IMG/VR virus record: IMGVR_UViG_3300044825_001259
Coordinates: 1 to 36,844 of that record
Direction: 5' to 3' (one strand)
DNA length: 36,844 bases
Origin: a virus
Part shown: in pieces, positions 23,057-31,380 of the stretch
Layout of the letters: every line of letters begins with the position of its first letter
Numbering within the stretch: the stretch's first letter is position 1
The notes under the pieces: model-generated
What the model saw: the letters and a program-made list of their open reading frames with translations, nothing else
The model's database searches: none
What the model was told of the DNA's origin: nothing
Position numbers and translations under genes: made by a program

Positions 23057-26000
23057 CGACGGCGTCGAGACGTTCCCGATCGAGCATCGCGCCGGCATCA
23101 CGCCGCGGCAGCTCGCTTTCGCGGTCGAGCAGCATCTGCCGAAGACCGTGGCGATCGAGGTCGCGCTCAACGGCGAAAGGCTGGACGACGCAAGCCTCGA
23201 CGAAGCGCTGCCGGACGATTGCGATCTCATGCTGCTGCCGATCACTAGCACCGGCATCGAGATCGGCGCCATGATCGTCCAGGCGCTGGTGACGGCAGCC
23301 GTCCTGTTCGCGGTCAACTACGTCGTCTCCATCCTTTCGCCGCGCCAACGGCCGGATGGCGAAGGCCAAGAGCGAGGCGACGAGAGCTCGCCGACCTACG
23401 CCTGGGACGGCATTCAAACCAACTACGGGCAGGGCTTCCCCGTGCCGTGGGTCTACGGCCGGCACGCCGTCGGCGGCCAAGTCATCTACACCGACGTCTC
23501 TGCGCAAAGCAACCTCGTCGGCGTCGACGACCGTTTGCGCATCATCCTCGCGCTGTGCGAAGGTCCGATCGCGCGCATCGGCAATACGACCGCGAACGTC
23601 GTCGACGATCTGGGCGCTATCGTCCCCGTGGGAGGATTGCCACCGACAACCTACCAGCCTCTGCCTAGCGACATTCGCATAAATGGGAATCTGCTAGTCA
23701 ACACCAATACGCAAACGCAGATCTGGGCAATCACCACTAGTCTGTGGACGCGTAGCGATGGCAATCCTAACGTCGTTTACCCTGAGGTCGGCGACATTGT
23801 TACTTTTTGGGATCGCTTCCCAGGGTATTCGCTGATTCGGCATAACGTGCGCGGAGTCGGTTACGTTGCAAATCTACGCAACGGCAACCCAAGAGAGCTC
23901 GACATCGTCATAACGTCAGGCACTGGCGGCGTAGTTACTGACTGGATCGCTTTAGGGTCAAACAACCTAGAGACCGACATCGGGCCGCCGCAATCCTGGG
24001 AGGTCGCTACAGAAGGGCATGCGCAAATAGCACTGGCTTCCAACGGCTTACTATTCACAGACGTACCAGGCGCTCGCCTATGGATTCGTCCAGGTCTGCT
24101 CGACCAACCAGCTTTGCCCGGGTCGGTATTTCCTGGCGCCGTGACAACATACAGCCCAGGCCAGCAACTCAACGAACAAGGCGAGCAGGTCATCTATACA
24201 TACAATGGGACCGATACTGTTAGCATGGTATCTTTTGTCCTTGTATTTCCTGGCGGACTTTATGCCTTATCTCCGCAGGGTGACGTGCTGCCGTATACTG
24301 TTCGCTTTGCTTATGAATGGCGGCGCGTTGGGGCCGCTACATGGAACACGCCTGCGGAAATACCGACGCAAACCATCACGGCAACTACTCAGCAACAATA
24401 CGCCACAAGCTGGTCGATGCCGATCGGCTCCACGGCCGCGCCGGTAGCAGGTCCGCTCGAGATCCGGCTCAAGCGACTCACGCCGTCCGGTGGCACGCTG
24501 ACCGTCTCATCGGCGATCTGGCGCAACCTGACGATCGCGACGCCGCAGACGCTGACTTATCCCCGCGTCGCTCTTCTCGGCCTCGAGCTCTCCGCCGGCG
24601 CGCGCTTTTCTGGAGGCCTTCCAGAATGCAACGTGCGAATCGACGGAGCGCAGGTCCGCGTCTGGGATGCGACGCACGGATGGTCGTCGCCGACTTGGGA
24701 TAAGCCGCCGGCGCCGCATAACTGGATGACCTACGCGCCAGGGCGCAACCCGGCCTGGATCCTCCTCGACTTCCTGCTGGCTCCTTGGGGGCTCGGCCGG
24801 TGGCTTTCCGAAGCCGACGTCGACCTGCCGGCGTTCCGTCGCTGGTCGATCTTCTGCGACAAGGACCCTGCGCCGGCGACACCGTGGGGCGAGCAGGCCT
24901 TCACCTGCGACCTCGTCGGCGACGCACCGCGACCGGCTTGGGAATACGTCCTCGCGATTTGTGCCGCCGGCCGAGCGACCCCGGTTTACCGCAACGGCAA
25001 GATCTCGATCGTCTACCAATACCGCGACGCGCATGCCGACTCGCTTGTCTCTGTGCCAGCGAAGACCGCCGTGCAACTGCTGACGAGCGGCAACTGCGAA
25101 AACGTTCAGGTGACCTGGCTACCAAAGGCCAACCGAGCGACCGCGTATTTGTTCCAATACTTGAACGAGACGCAGCTCTACGCGCAGGACGTCTTCCCGG
25201 TCGAGGATGGCGAAGGCACGCTCAACGACCCGGCCAACTTGCAGGGCGAGGAATATCGACCCGAAACCGTGCAGGCCTGGGGAGTGACCAGGCCGTCGCA
25301 GATCTACCGCGAGGGCGTATTCCGGCATCGCGCGACGCGTCTGATCCGCCGCGAGCTCGTCTTCACGACCGGCCCGTGGGCGCTCGCCGCTGAGGTCGGC
25401 GACGTCATCAAGTTCGAGCACGAGCTGCTGCGACCATTCGGCGCCGACGTGCCGACGGCGATGTCCGTCGTCAAAGACGGCACGGCGACCAACCAGATAG
25501 AGGTCGACCACATCGTCGTCGGAGCGACGCAGGTCGTCGTGCGAGACGTCAACGGCGTCGCGCAGACGCGAACCATCACGGGCATCGTGACCAGCGGCGG
25601 CATCTCAAGGCTGACGGTCTCCGGCGCATCTGTGACGATTAAGAAGGGCGCCGCGGCCGTCGTCGGACTGGTCGATAAACTGGTCGAGGAATACGAGGTC
25701 GTCGGGATCACGCTGCAAAAGGACCTGAAGAGGGAGGTCCGTTGTCTGCAGTGGGTCCCTGCACTGCACGACCCGATCCCGCCAAGCGCCTACGACGGCG
25801 CCGGCGTCGACGCAGCAGAAAGCACGCCGGCCGGATATCTCCGGCAACCTGCGCAGGACGGAGAGCCGGAGGTCGAATCGGTCCGCATCCTGCCGCAACG
25901 CGACGCGAGCTTGTCCGTGACCTGGTCAAAGCCGATCGGGCGCAGGCAGGCGAACGTCCGCGTTTATGTCCGCGACGCAGCAATCGGCGAATGGCGCAGC

Positions 26001-26990
26001 CTAGGAGAGCATGCAGACGACAACGTGGTCGTCCGAGGCCTCGCTGCAGGTCGCTCCTACATCTTCGCGGCATGCCTCGAGCGCGTCGACGGCACCTACC
26101 AACTGCCCGAGCAGGCTACGCAAACGACCTACACCGTGCCGGAGTTCGGCGCGTTTGCATTGCCTGCGGTTAGCAACCTCACCGCGACAGACGCCGGCGA
26201 CTGTGTCGTCGTCCGATGGGACGCTCTCGGCATGCGCGACGTCGTCGGCTACGAGATTCGCGTCGGGCAGGACTGGGCCGCCGGCGAGGTCATCTACCGC
26301 GGCGCAGAAAACGACGCCGAGCTGCGGCCGGCACCATACGGCGGCACGCTGCTCGTCGCCGCACGGTCGGTCTCGGGGCTCTACGGCACCGTCGCATCGG
26401 TCACGGCGCCGACCTGGCGACCGTATCCAACGGCGCAGCAGGTCGCGCTCGACGATCTGGCAGCAGCTCCTGCCGGCACGCATAGCGGCACGGTCTACAC
26501 CGGAGGCCGCATCGAGCTCACCTCGGGCACCCTCGCAGGCACATACACCGGACCCGAGCTCGACCTGACCTACCAGGCCAACGGCTACTGGCAGGTCTCG
26601 CGCGAGGCCAGAGAGATCGAGCTGGACACCGTGGACGACCTGTCGTTCGCGATCGACAGCGGCGAAGCGCTATGGCGCACCCTGAACGGCAGGCCGGCGA
26701 GCCCGTGCTCGCCAGGCATCGACTGGCAGACCACCGTCGACGACCTGGCGATGACTCTCGACGACCTGCCGTTCTCGTTTCTTGTGCATGGCAACGTCGG
26801 CGAGCCGGGCTCGCATACGCGCGCCGCGCTCGAGACGCGCTACTTCGCGAACGGGGCCTGGTCGGCCTGGTCGACACATCGAGACACCTACCGCGTCGCG
26901 AGCAAACTGCAGGCGCGCGTCCGCATCTTCCGCGAGGACCTCGGCTACTCTCCGAGCATCACGCGACTCCGCTACTCTGTGAGCCTCTAG
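23019..26990 (+). CDS. Tail tip/host specificity protein, fused I- and J-like (1323 aa)
   Basis: A 1323-aa tail fibre tip. Residues 1-110 resemble an I-like module with a hydrophobic segment (MIVQALVTAAVLFAVNYVV). The J-like part begins at YGQGFPVPWVYGRHAVGGQV, a highly typical J motif, and includes PRVALLGLELSAGARFSGGL, ILLDFLLAPWGLGRWLSEAD and two fibronectin type III-like stretches (about 955-1130). The last 300 residues are probably the receptor-binding end. The start at ATG 23019 lies inside the preceding gene and gives MIRLHVRRGLLGSDGV. A low-GC segment of about 0.8 kb (23640-24415) interrupts the J core and looks acquired. Confidence 0.88.
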   Translation: MIRLHVRRGLLGSDGVETFPIEHRAGITPRQLAFAVEQHLPKTVAIEVALNGERLDDASLDEALPDDCDLMLLPITSTGIEIGAMIVQALVTAAVLFAVNYVVSILSPRQRPDGEGQERGDESSPTYAWDGIQTNYGQGFPVPWVYGRHAVGGQVIYTDVSAQSNLVGVDDRLRIILALCEGPIARIGNTTANVVDDLGAIVPVGGLPPTTYQPLPSDIRINGNLLVNTNTQTQIWAITTSLWTRSDGNPNVVYPEVGDIVTFWDRFPGYSLIRHNVRGVGYVANLRNGNPRELDIVITSGTGGVVTDWIALGSNNLETDIGPPQSWEVATEGHAQIALASNGLLFTDVPGARLWIRPGLLDQPALPGSVFPGAVTTYSPGQQLNEQGEQVIYTYNGTDTVSMVSFVLVFPGGLYALSPQGDVLPYTVRFAYEWRRVGAATWNTPAEIPTQTITATTQQQYATSWSMPIGSTAAPVAGPLEIRLKRLTPSGGTLTVSSAIWRNLTIATPQTLTYPRVALLGLELSAGARFSGGLPECNVRIDGAQVRVWDATHGWSSPTWDKPPAPHNWMTYAPGRNPAWILLDFLLAPWGLGRWLSEADVDLPAFRRWSIFCDKDPAPATPWGEQAFTCDLVGDAPRPAWEYVLAICAAGRATPVYRNGKISIVYQYRDAHADSLVSVPAKTAVQLLTSGNCENVQVTWLPKANRATAYLFQYLNETQLYAQDVFPVEDGEGTLNDPANLQGEEYRPETVQAWGVTRPSQIYREGVFRHRATRLIRRELVFTTGPWALAAEVGDVIKFEHELLRPFGADVPTAMSVVKDGTATNQIEVDHIVVGATQVVVRDVNGVAQTRTITGIVTSGGISRLTVSGASVTIKKGAAAVVGLVDKLVEEYEVVGITLQKDLKREVRCLQWVPALHDPIPPSAYDGAGVDAAESTPAGYLRQPAQDGEPEVESVRILPQRDASLSVTWSKPIGRRQANVRVYVRDAAIGEWRSLGEHADDNVVVRGLAAGRSYIFAACLERVDGTYQLPEQATQTTYTVPEFGAFALPAVSNLTATDAGDCVVVRWDALGMRDVVGYEIRVGQDWAAGEVIYRGAENDAELRPAPYGGTLLVAARSVSGLYGTVASVTAPTWRPYPTAQQVALDDLAAAPAGTHSGTVYTGGRIELTSGTLAGTYTGPELDLTYQANGYWQVSREAREIELDTVDDLSFAIDSGEALWRTLNGRPASPCSPGIDWQTTVDDLAMTLDDLPFSFLVHGNVGEPGSHTRAALETRYFANGAWSAWSTHRDTYRVASKLQARVRIFREDLGYSPSITRLRYSVSL

Positions 26991-26995
26991 ACACC

Positions 26996-27622
26996 ATGGC
27001 GCAAAACTGGAACCTGCCGCCGGCCGGCACCGACTACGCAAACGTCGTCCTGAAGACGACTTTTCCCGATGCGATGGAGAGCTTGCGCACATGCCATAGC
27101 GGCGCGTCGGCTCCGACATCGCCGGTCGCCTACATGCTGTGGGCGGATACGACGACGGGCTACCTCAAGATCCGCGACGGCGCGAACGTCGCTTGGGTCC
27201 GCGTCGCGCCGCTGGCAACCGAGAGCACCTACACGCTCGCGAGCGACCTGGTCGCCAGCATGTCGGCGACGACGACGTTTCGCTGCGGCGCCGCGCTTCG
27301 CGCCGGCACGCTGCGGCGCGTCCTGATCGTCGGCGAGACTGCGACGACGAGCACCGTCGCGAACGAGTGGCGCTTTCAGCTCACGCGCTACCCCGCCTCG
27401 GCGCCTGGCTCCCCCGTGACCGGATTCTCGGCGAACGTCGGCACCTACACCGCGCTCGCCGGCGTCGGCGGCGGCGCCGAGCTCGTCGCCTTCGCGGCAT
27501 ACGCGCTGACGCCCGACCAGAACACGACCGTCGCCGAGCTCGACGTCTACACCGTGACGGCGACGGCGGTCGGCACGCCGACTACGGTCGCGAACGTCCG
27601 CGCGATCGTCGAGGCCTACTGA
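26996..27622 (+). CDS. Tail appendage protein (208 aa)
   Basis: A 208-aa Thr/Ala/Val-rich beta-type protein. VAYMLWADTTTGYLKIRDGANVAWV (quoted in part: MLWADTTTGYLKIRDGAN) is a typical phage tail-fibre sequence near the N-terminus, where a short motif of this kind often docks fibres to the tail. It follows the J-like gene by five bases and is coupled to the next gene by TGATG. Likely a fibre or collar component. Confidence 0.7.
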   Translation: MAQNWNLPPAGTDYANVVLKTTFPDAMESLRTCHSGASAPTSPVAYMLWADTTTGYLKIRDGANVAWVRVAPLATESTYTLASDLVASMSATTTFRCGAALRAGTLRRVLIVGETATTSTVANEWRFQLTRYPASAPGSPVTGFSANVGTYTALAGVGGGAELVAFAAYALTPDQNTTVAELDVYTVTATAVGTPTTVANVRAIVEAY

Positions 27623-28731
27623 TGGCGCTGGACCGTCTCGGCAACACCGTCACGACCGGCACGGTCTACGTCGTCGCGGGCACGGCTCGCGTCATCGACG
27701 GCGACCAGATCGTGCTCGTCGGCGGCAACGGTGGCGAGACGGTCGTGCGCGCGAAGGCCGGCGACATCGCACGCGTCGACGACCTGTCCGGCGGCGGCGG
27801 CGGCGGCGTGACCGATGGCGACAAAGGCGACATCGTCGTCTCGTCCGGCGGCACGGTCTGGACGATCGACGCGACGGGCACGCGAGACGCGTCGACGTTC
27901 CTGCGCGGCGACTCGAGCTGGCAGCATGTCGAGGCGACGCGCTTCCCCGTCAAGAACACCAGCGGCGGCTCGCTGGCGATCGGCACGCCGGTCTACGCGA
28001 CGGGCTCGGTCGGCGCATCGGGCGCGACCGAGGTCGCGGCCGCGGACGCGAGCAGCTCGGCGACCATGCCGGCGATCGGCGTCCTCGAGCAGACGCTCGC
28101 GAACAACGGCGAGGGCTTTGCCGTGCCGCTCGGCATGGTCCGAGGTTTCGATACGTCGGCCTACGTCATGAACGGCGTCGTCTACGTCGCCGCCGGCGGC
28201 GGTCTTACTCCGACCCGGCCGACCAGCGACACCGACCTCGTCCAGAACATCGGCCGCGTCGTCCGCGTGCATGCGTCGACTGGCGAGCTGCTGGTCATGG
28301 GGCCGGGCAGATCGAACGACGTGCAGAACCTGATTCCGACGAGCCGACTACCAGGCGCCGCCGGCGTCGCCGAGATCGACTTCGGGGCGTTTCCCGGCGG
28401 CTCCGACGCGTCGGTCACGATCACCGGGCAGACGCGTATCGCGTCGACTTCAGCCGTGCAGGCCTGGCTGCAGCCGGCGGCAACCGCTGACCACACCGCG
28501 GACGAGCACCGCGTCGAAACGATCACGGTCACGGCCGGCAACATCACGCCGGGCGTCGGCTTCACAATCGTCGCGAGCAACTCGTCGCAGCTCTACGAGC
28601 CGCTGACCATGTCCTCGCCTTCTCGCTTCCGCACCGCTGCGGCAACTGTCTACGGCTACCAAGAACGCAGCGCCGGCGGACGTGGCACTAGGATCTCGGG
28701 CGTCTGGTCGGTCGGCTGGCGCTGGCTCTAA
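27622..28731 (+). CDS. Tail fibre-like protein (369 aa)
   Basis: A 369-aa protein with a Gly run followed by VTDGDKGDIVVSSGG and TWTID-type sequence (residues 56-90), a very common segment in phage fibre proteins. Further on come a repetitive beta region and ATRFPVKNTSGGSLAIGTPV, seen in fibre shaft repeats. Residue composition (Gly, Thr, Ser, Ala, Val) fits a trimeric fibre. The C-terminus (RISGVWSVGWRWL) is aromatic and may be the tip. The target receptor is unknown. Confidence 0.75.
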   Translation: MALDRLGNTVTTGTVYVVAGTARVIDGDQIVLVGGNGGETVVRAKAGDIARVDDLSGGGGGGVTDGDKGDIVVSSGGTVWTIDATGTRDASTFLRGDSSWQHVEATRFPVKNTSGGSLAIGTPVYATGSVGASGATEVAAADASSSATMPAIGVLEQTLANNGEGFAVPLGMVRGFDTSAYVMNGVVYVAAGGGLTPTRPTSDTDLVQNIGRVVRVHASTGELLVMGPGRSNDVQNLIPTSRLPGAAGVAEIDFGAFPGGSDASVTITGQTRIASTSAVQAWLQPAATADHTADEHRVETITVTAGNITPGVGFTIVASNSSQLYEPLTMSSPSRFRTAAATVYGYQERSAGGRGTRISGVWSVGWRWL

Positions 28732-28743
28732 CTCAAGGAACCT

Positions 28744-29400
28744 ATGGCTATCCAGATTCAAGGCAACGGCGGCGCCGTGGCAGATGTCGACGGCACCAAC
28801 TACCGCGCGCTGCGGACAACGCTGCGCCCCATCGACTACGGCGCGCTCGGTAGCTATCGCCTGTCGCTTCTGAGTGGCACGATGGCTGCCGGTCTCGCGG
28901 CGAATGCCGAGGTCTGGCAGTTCCGGTGGAGCGACGCTTCGCGCCTGTGCGTCATCACGAAGGTCGTCGTCGACGGCATCAGCAACACGGCGACGGCGTT
29001 CACGGCAGGCGTCGGAAACTTCCAGCTCTACGTCGCAAGAAGCTGGACGGCAGACGGCTCCGGCGGCACTGCGGCGACGATCACGGGCAATAATGCGAAG
29101 CTCCGCTCGGACATGGGAGCGACGCTGCTCGGCGCGTGCCGCATCAGCAGCACGGCGGCGCTGACCGCTGGCACGAAAACGCTCGACAACCAGGCCAGCG
29201 GGCAAATGTCGCTGGCATTTCCTGCTGTGGCTTCGACGCAGATCGAGAATCGCATCTCGTTGTTCGAACCCAACCCTGGAATGGAGTCGCCTTTCATCCT
29301 GGCGCAAAACGAAGGACTCGTGATCCGTGCGACTGTGCCGGCGACTGGCACCTGGTCGTTCGGCGTGACGGTCAACTGGGTCGAAGTGACGGCATACTGA
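28744..29400 (+). CDS. Virion appendage-like protein (218 aa)
   Basis: A 218-aa beta-rich protein beginning MAIQIQGNGGAVADVDGTN, with VWQFRWSDASRLCVITKVVV and an aromatic closing stretch TWSFGVTVNWVEVTAY. Sequences opening with a GNGG-VADVDG type element are common in phage decoration or fibre proteins. It starts 12 bases after the fibre-like gene, with AAGGAA immediately upstream as ribosome site. Function inferred from context. Confidence 0.65.
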   Translation: MAIQIQGNGGAVADVDGTNYRALRTTLRPIDYGALGSYRLSLLSGTMAAGLAANAEVWQFRWSDASRLCVITKVVVDGISNTATAFTAGVGNFQLYVARSWTADGSGGTAATITGNNAKLRSDMGATLLGACRISSTAALTAGTKTLDNQASGQMSLAFPAVASTQIENRISLFEPNPGMESPFILAQNEGLVIRATVPATGTWSFGVTVNWVEVTAY

Positions 29401-29401
29401 C

Positions 29402-29662
29402 ATGGCCGCCAAGATTGTCTTGATGCACCCGCACATCGACGTCGAAGACGGCGTCGTCGAATACTGCGCCGCCTACCGATTCACGGAACCCGTCAACGGC
29501 GTCGAGGACGGCGAGATCGGCTACGAGCCGGCGCCGGGCGCGACCGACGCCGAGATTCTCGACGAGATCAAGGTCCTCGCCGTCGCGCATGCGAACCTGC
29601 AGACGGCCGACGCTGTGCCGTTTACGCTGGCCGACGTCATCACATGGGAGGCTCGACCGTGA
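29402..29662 (+). CDS. Small unknown protein (86 aa)
   Basis: An 86-aa acidic protein (MAAKIVLMHPHIDVEDGVVE at the start) with a helical end. It has no membrane segment and no Cys cluster. It starts one base after the previous stop and overlaps the next gene by four bases (GTGA). Function unknown; possibly a fibre chaperone or accessory protein by position. Confidence 0.6.
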   Translation: MAAKIVLMHPHIDVEDGVVEYCAAYRFTEPVNGVEDGEIGYEPAPGATDAEILDEIKVLAVAHANLQTADAVPFTLADVITWEARP

Positions 29663-29958
29663 CGGCTCACGATCACACCAAGCAGTGGGAGCGCTGGATG
29701 CGGCTAGCATCCGTGGCGACGACGTCCGTCGTCATCCCTGGCATCGCGTGGGCGTTTACCATGTCGCGCGACATCCACGAGCTGCGCAGCCGCGTCGACA
29801 TGCTGGCGCAGCAGATCGACACCGACCGCCGCGGACTCGCAAGCATCTGCGACGAGCTCAAGGGCCTGCGCAGCTCGGTCGAGGCGCTTCGCTCCGACGT
29901 GCTGCAGCGCATGACCCGCGTCGAGACCCGTCTCGAGGACCACAAGGCTCCCAAATGA
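29659..29958 (+). CDS. Small membrane protein with coiled coil (99 aa), holin candidate
   Basis: A 99-aa protein with one hydrophobic segment near the N-terminus (LASVATTSVVIPGIAWAFTM, about residues 16-36) followed by a coiled coil of heptads (HELRSRVDMLAQQIDTD onward). GTG 29659 overlaps the upstream stop in the GTGA manner used elsewhere in this genome; ATG 29644 is the alternative. One membrane segment plus a cytoplasmic or periplasmic coiled coil, upstream of an endolysin gene, fits a holin or membrane accessory in the lysis cassette. This is inference from topology. Confidence 0.65.
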   Translation: MTAHDHTKQWERWMRLASVATTSVVIPGIAWAFTMSRDIHELRSRVDMLAQQIDTDRRGLASICDELKGLRSSVEALRSDVLQRMTRVETRLEDHKAPK

Positions 29959-30380
29959 TCCGCACGACCTTCCTTCTCGTGGCGCTGCTCTGCGCGCCTT
30001 CCTGCACGCTCTACAACCGGCTCTCGGACGCCGTCGACCGCGTCGACATGGCGACGAAGGAGACCGAGAAGGCGCTCGAGGGCGTCGAGGCCGGTCTCGC
30101 GCAGCTCGGCGACCGCGGCCGCGAGCTCGCCGACACCGTGGCGCAGGTCCGCGTCGCCGTCGTCGAGGCCGACCGCAACGGCGACGGCCGCGTCGCCGGC
30201 GTCGAGGAGTGGTATGGGCTCGTCCTGCAGCTCCTGGCGATCTTCGGCGTCGGCGGCTACGCGGCGAGCGTCAACGGCCGGCGCCGGGCAACGGCGCAGC
30301 AGCTCTACGCGGCGATCGACGAGCTCAAGGATCGCGTCCGCGCGGCGCCGCAGCAACCGACCCAGCCGGCGGCCGAATGA
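29955..30380 (+). CDS. Membrane/lipoprotein-like protein with EF-hand loop (141 aa)
   Basis: A 141-aa protein. A signal-like N-terminus (TTFLLVALLCAPSC) with Cys17 as lipidation candidate, although the lipobox is not canonical. Then coiled-coil heptads (residues 25-70) and a perfect EF-hand loop at residues 73-84 (DRNGDGRVAGVE: Asp1, Asn3, Asp5, Gly6, Val8, Glu12). It is followed by a hydrophobic helix (LVLQLLAIFGVGGYAASV) and a Pro/Gln tail. In the lysis region this could be a spanin-like or holin-like protein whose activity responds to calcium; the latter is inference. ATGA overlaps link it to both neighbours. Confidence 0.7.
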   Translation: MIRTTFLLVALLCAPSCTLYNRLSDAVDRVDMATKETEKALEGVEAGLAQLGDRGRELADTVAQVRVAVVEADRNGDGRVAGVEEWYGLVLQLLAIFGVGGYAASVNGRRRATAQQLYAAIDELKDRVRAAPQQPTQPAAE

Positions 30381-30583
30381 TGCGCCAACGGCCGCAGGAT
30401 CGCGCGAAAGCGCCGGCGGGCCTGTCGGCCGCCTGCGCGGCGATCGCCGCCTGCGCGGCTTCCTGCGCGACGACGCAGGCGCTCGCCGACGCTCCGGTCG
30501 AGTTCTGGCAGACGGCCGAGAAGCTGGTCGTTGCAATCGGGCAGGACCTTGAGGCCGTGCTGCTGTTCCTGCTCGGGCTCTGA
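30377..30583 (+). CDS. Small lipoprotein-like protein (68 aa), possible outer spanin
   Basis: A 68-aa protein overlapping the preceding stop by four bases. The basic start (MMRQRPQDRAKAP) precedes a hydrophobic Ala/Cys stretch (LSAACAAIAACAASCATTQ), with a plausible lipobox AASC, and a second hydrophobic segment at the C-terminus (LEAVLLFLLGL). Small lipoproteins at this place often act as outer-membrane spanins; the short length and C-terminal hydrophobic part are atypical. The function is open. Confidence 0.55.
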   Translation: MMRQRPQDRAKAPAGLSAACAAIAACAASCATTQALADAPVEFWQTAEKLVVAIGQDLEAVLLFLLGL

Positions 30584-30843
30584 CCCGTTGCGCACAAGGC
30601 CGGCCGGCGGCATGCTGGCCGGCGGTCCTGACCGGGCCGCGGGCTCGTCGTCCGCACATGAGAGGCGATTCGTTCTTTCCGGGCCGATCTGCTGCGAGGC
30701 AGGCCGGCCCGGCTTCATTCTGGGACGAGTCCGGCAGGCAAAGCACGCGCGCAACCTGCGGCGCCGTCGGCATCTGCGACAAGCAGAGGGAAAAAGAACG
30801 GAAAGCAGTAGACAAGCGAGCGACTGGTGCCGATAAGGTCTGC
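30584..30843. other. Intergenic gap with hairpin and promoter
   Basis: A 260-base gap that ends the lysis operon. GCCGGCC (30599-30605) can pair with GGCCGGC (30617-30623) around an 11-base loop, a possible transcription end without a U-tract. The last third is A/G-rich (GGGAAAAAGAACGGAAAGC) and leads into the promoter candidate at 30809-30837. The frame of the next gene is open back to ATG 30658, but no ribosome site precedes that codon and the sequence looks non-coding. Confidence 0.5.
30809..30837 (+). promoter_or_regulatory. Sigma70-like promoter candidate
   Basis: TAGACA (30809-30814), 17-base spacer, then GATAAG (30832-30837): five of six and four of six matches to the -35 and -10 consensus. 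Transcription would begin close to the ATG at 30844, so the message may be nearly leaderless. It lies in one of the few long gaps of the genome and just downstream of a possible terminator. Confidence 0.5.
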
Positions 30844-31083
30844 ATGAAGACCGCGCCGACGATCATCCGCAGCAGTGACAACCAGCGCTGCACGATCGCT
30901 TTCCAGTTCTCCAACACCGAAGCCGACGTCGCGATGCAGCAACTGCCGAGCGGCCGCTGGATGGTGGAGGCCGTGACGTTCTACCAGCTCAACGCAATGG
31001 GCCTGTCGGTCAAGACCGAGCAGCCCGGCTGGATGGTGGAAGCGACTCGGCGCGACGCGATCGAGATCGCGCAAAAGGCCTGA
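30844..31083 (+). CDS. Small unknown protein (79 aa)
   Basis: A 79-aa protein (MKTAPTIIRSSDNQRCTIAF). It reads as a small alpha/beta domain: two strands, LPSGRWMVEAVTFYQLNAMG, and a closing helix DAIEIAQKA. No family is recognised. It is flanked by a promoter candidate and a perfect hairpin, so it may be a separate transcript. A longer version from ATG 30658 (141 aa) is possible but has no ribosome site. Confidence 0.6.
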   Translation: MKTAPTIIRSSDNQRCTIAFQFSNTEADVAMQQLPSGRWMVEAVTFYQLNAMGLSVKTEQPGWMVEATRRDAIEIAQKA

Positions 31084-31092
31084 ACCTAACCA

Positions 31093-31112
31093 GCGGCGCC
31101 TTCTGGCGCCGC
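31093..31112 (+). terminator. Perfect GC hairpin, possible terminator
   Basis: GCGGCGCC (31093-31100) and GGCGCCGC (31105-31112) form an eight-base stem with a TTCT loop, ten bases after the stop of the 79-aa gene. No T-run follows (ACAACCCGCC), so factor-independent termination would be weak. It may separate this transcript from the endolysin operon. Confidence 0.5.
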
Positions 31113-31143
31113 ACAACCCGCCAACTCTCAACACTCGCACGAC

Positions 31144-31380
31144 ATGAACACCCGCACGACATACCGCAAACGCCCGGTCTGGGCATTCTCTGAAGGCTAC
31201 GACCTCGACGGCGTCGAGCTGCTGCACGCTCGCCTCTGGGACGTCTACGCGCAGCAGTGGCGCTGGTTCTGGTCCTACGACCACATCCCGCAGGCGATCC
31301 GCGCGTCGCTGACGCAGCGCGAGCGCGACGCTCTGCGCCGCAACCTGGCCTCGGCGCCGAAGCCGGAGGTCGCACGATGA
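31144..31380 (+). CDS. Small unknown protein (78 aa)
   Basis: A 78-aa basic, aromatic protein (VWAFSEGYDLDGVELLHARL, then QQWRWFWSYDHIPQAIRASL) directly upstream of the endolysin and overlapping it by four bases (ATGA). There is no signal peptide or membrane helix. Coupling suggests a lysis-related or regulatory job, but I do not recognise it. Confidence 0.6.
   Translation: MNTRTTYRKRPVWAFSEGYDLDGVELLHARLWDVYAQQWRWFWSYDHIPQAIRASLTQRERDALRRNLASAPKPEVAR

Noticed and set aside
21936-23507. Minus-strand ORF of 523 codons opposite the L/K/J-like genes
   Set aside because: It crosses three confidently called genes and contains no recognisable domain.
30658-31083. Longer 141-aa form of the small gene at 30844
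   Set aside because: No ribosome site before ATG 30658, and the added part is low-complexity and overlaps a promoter candidate.
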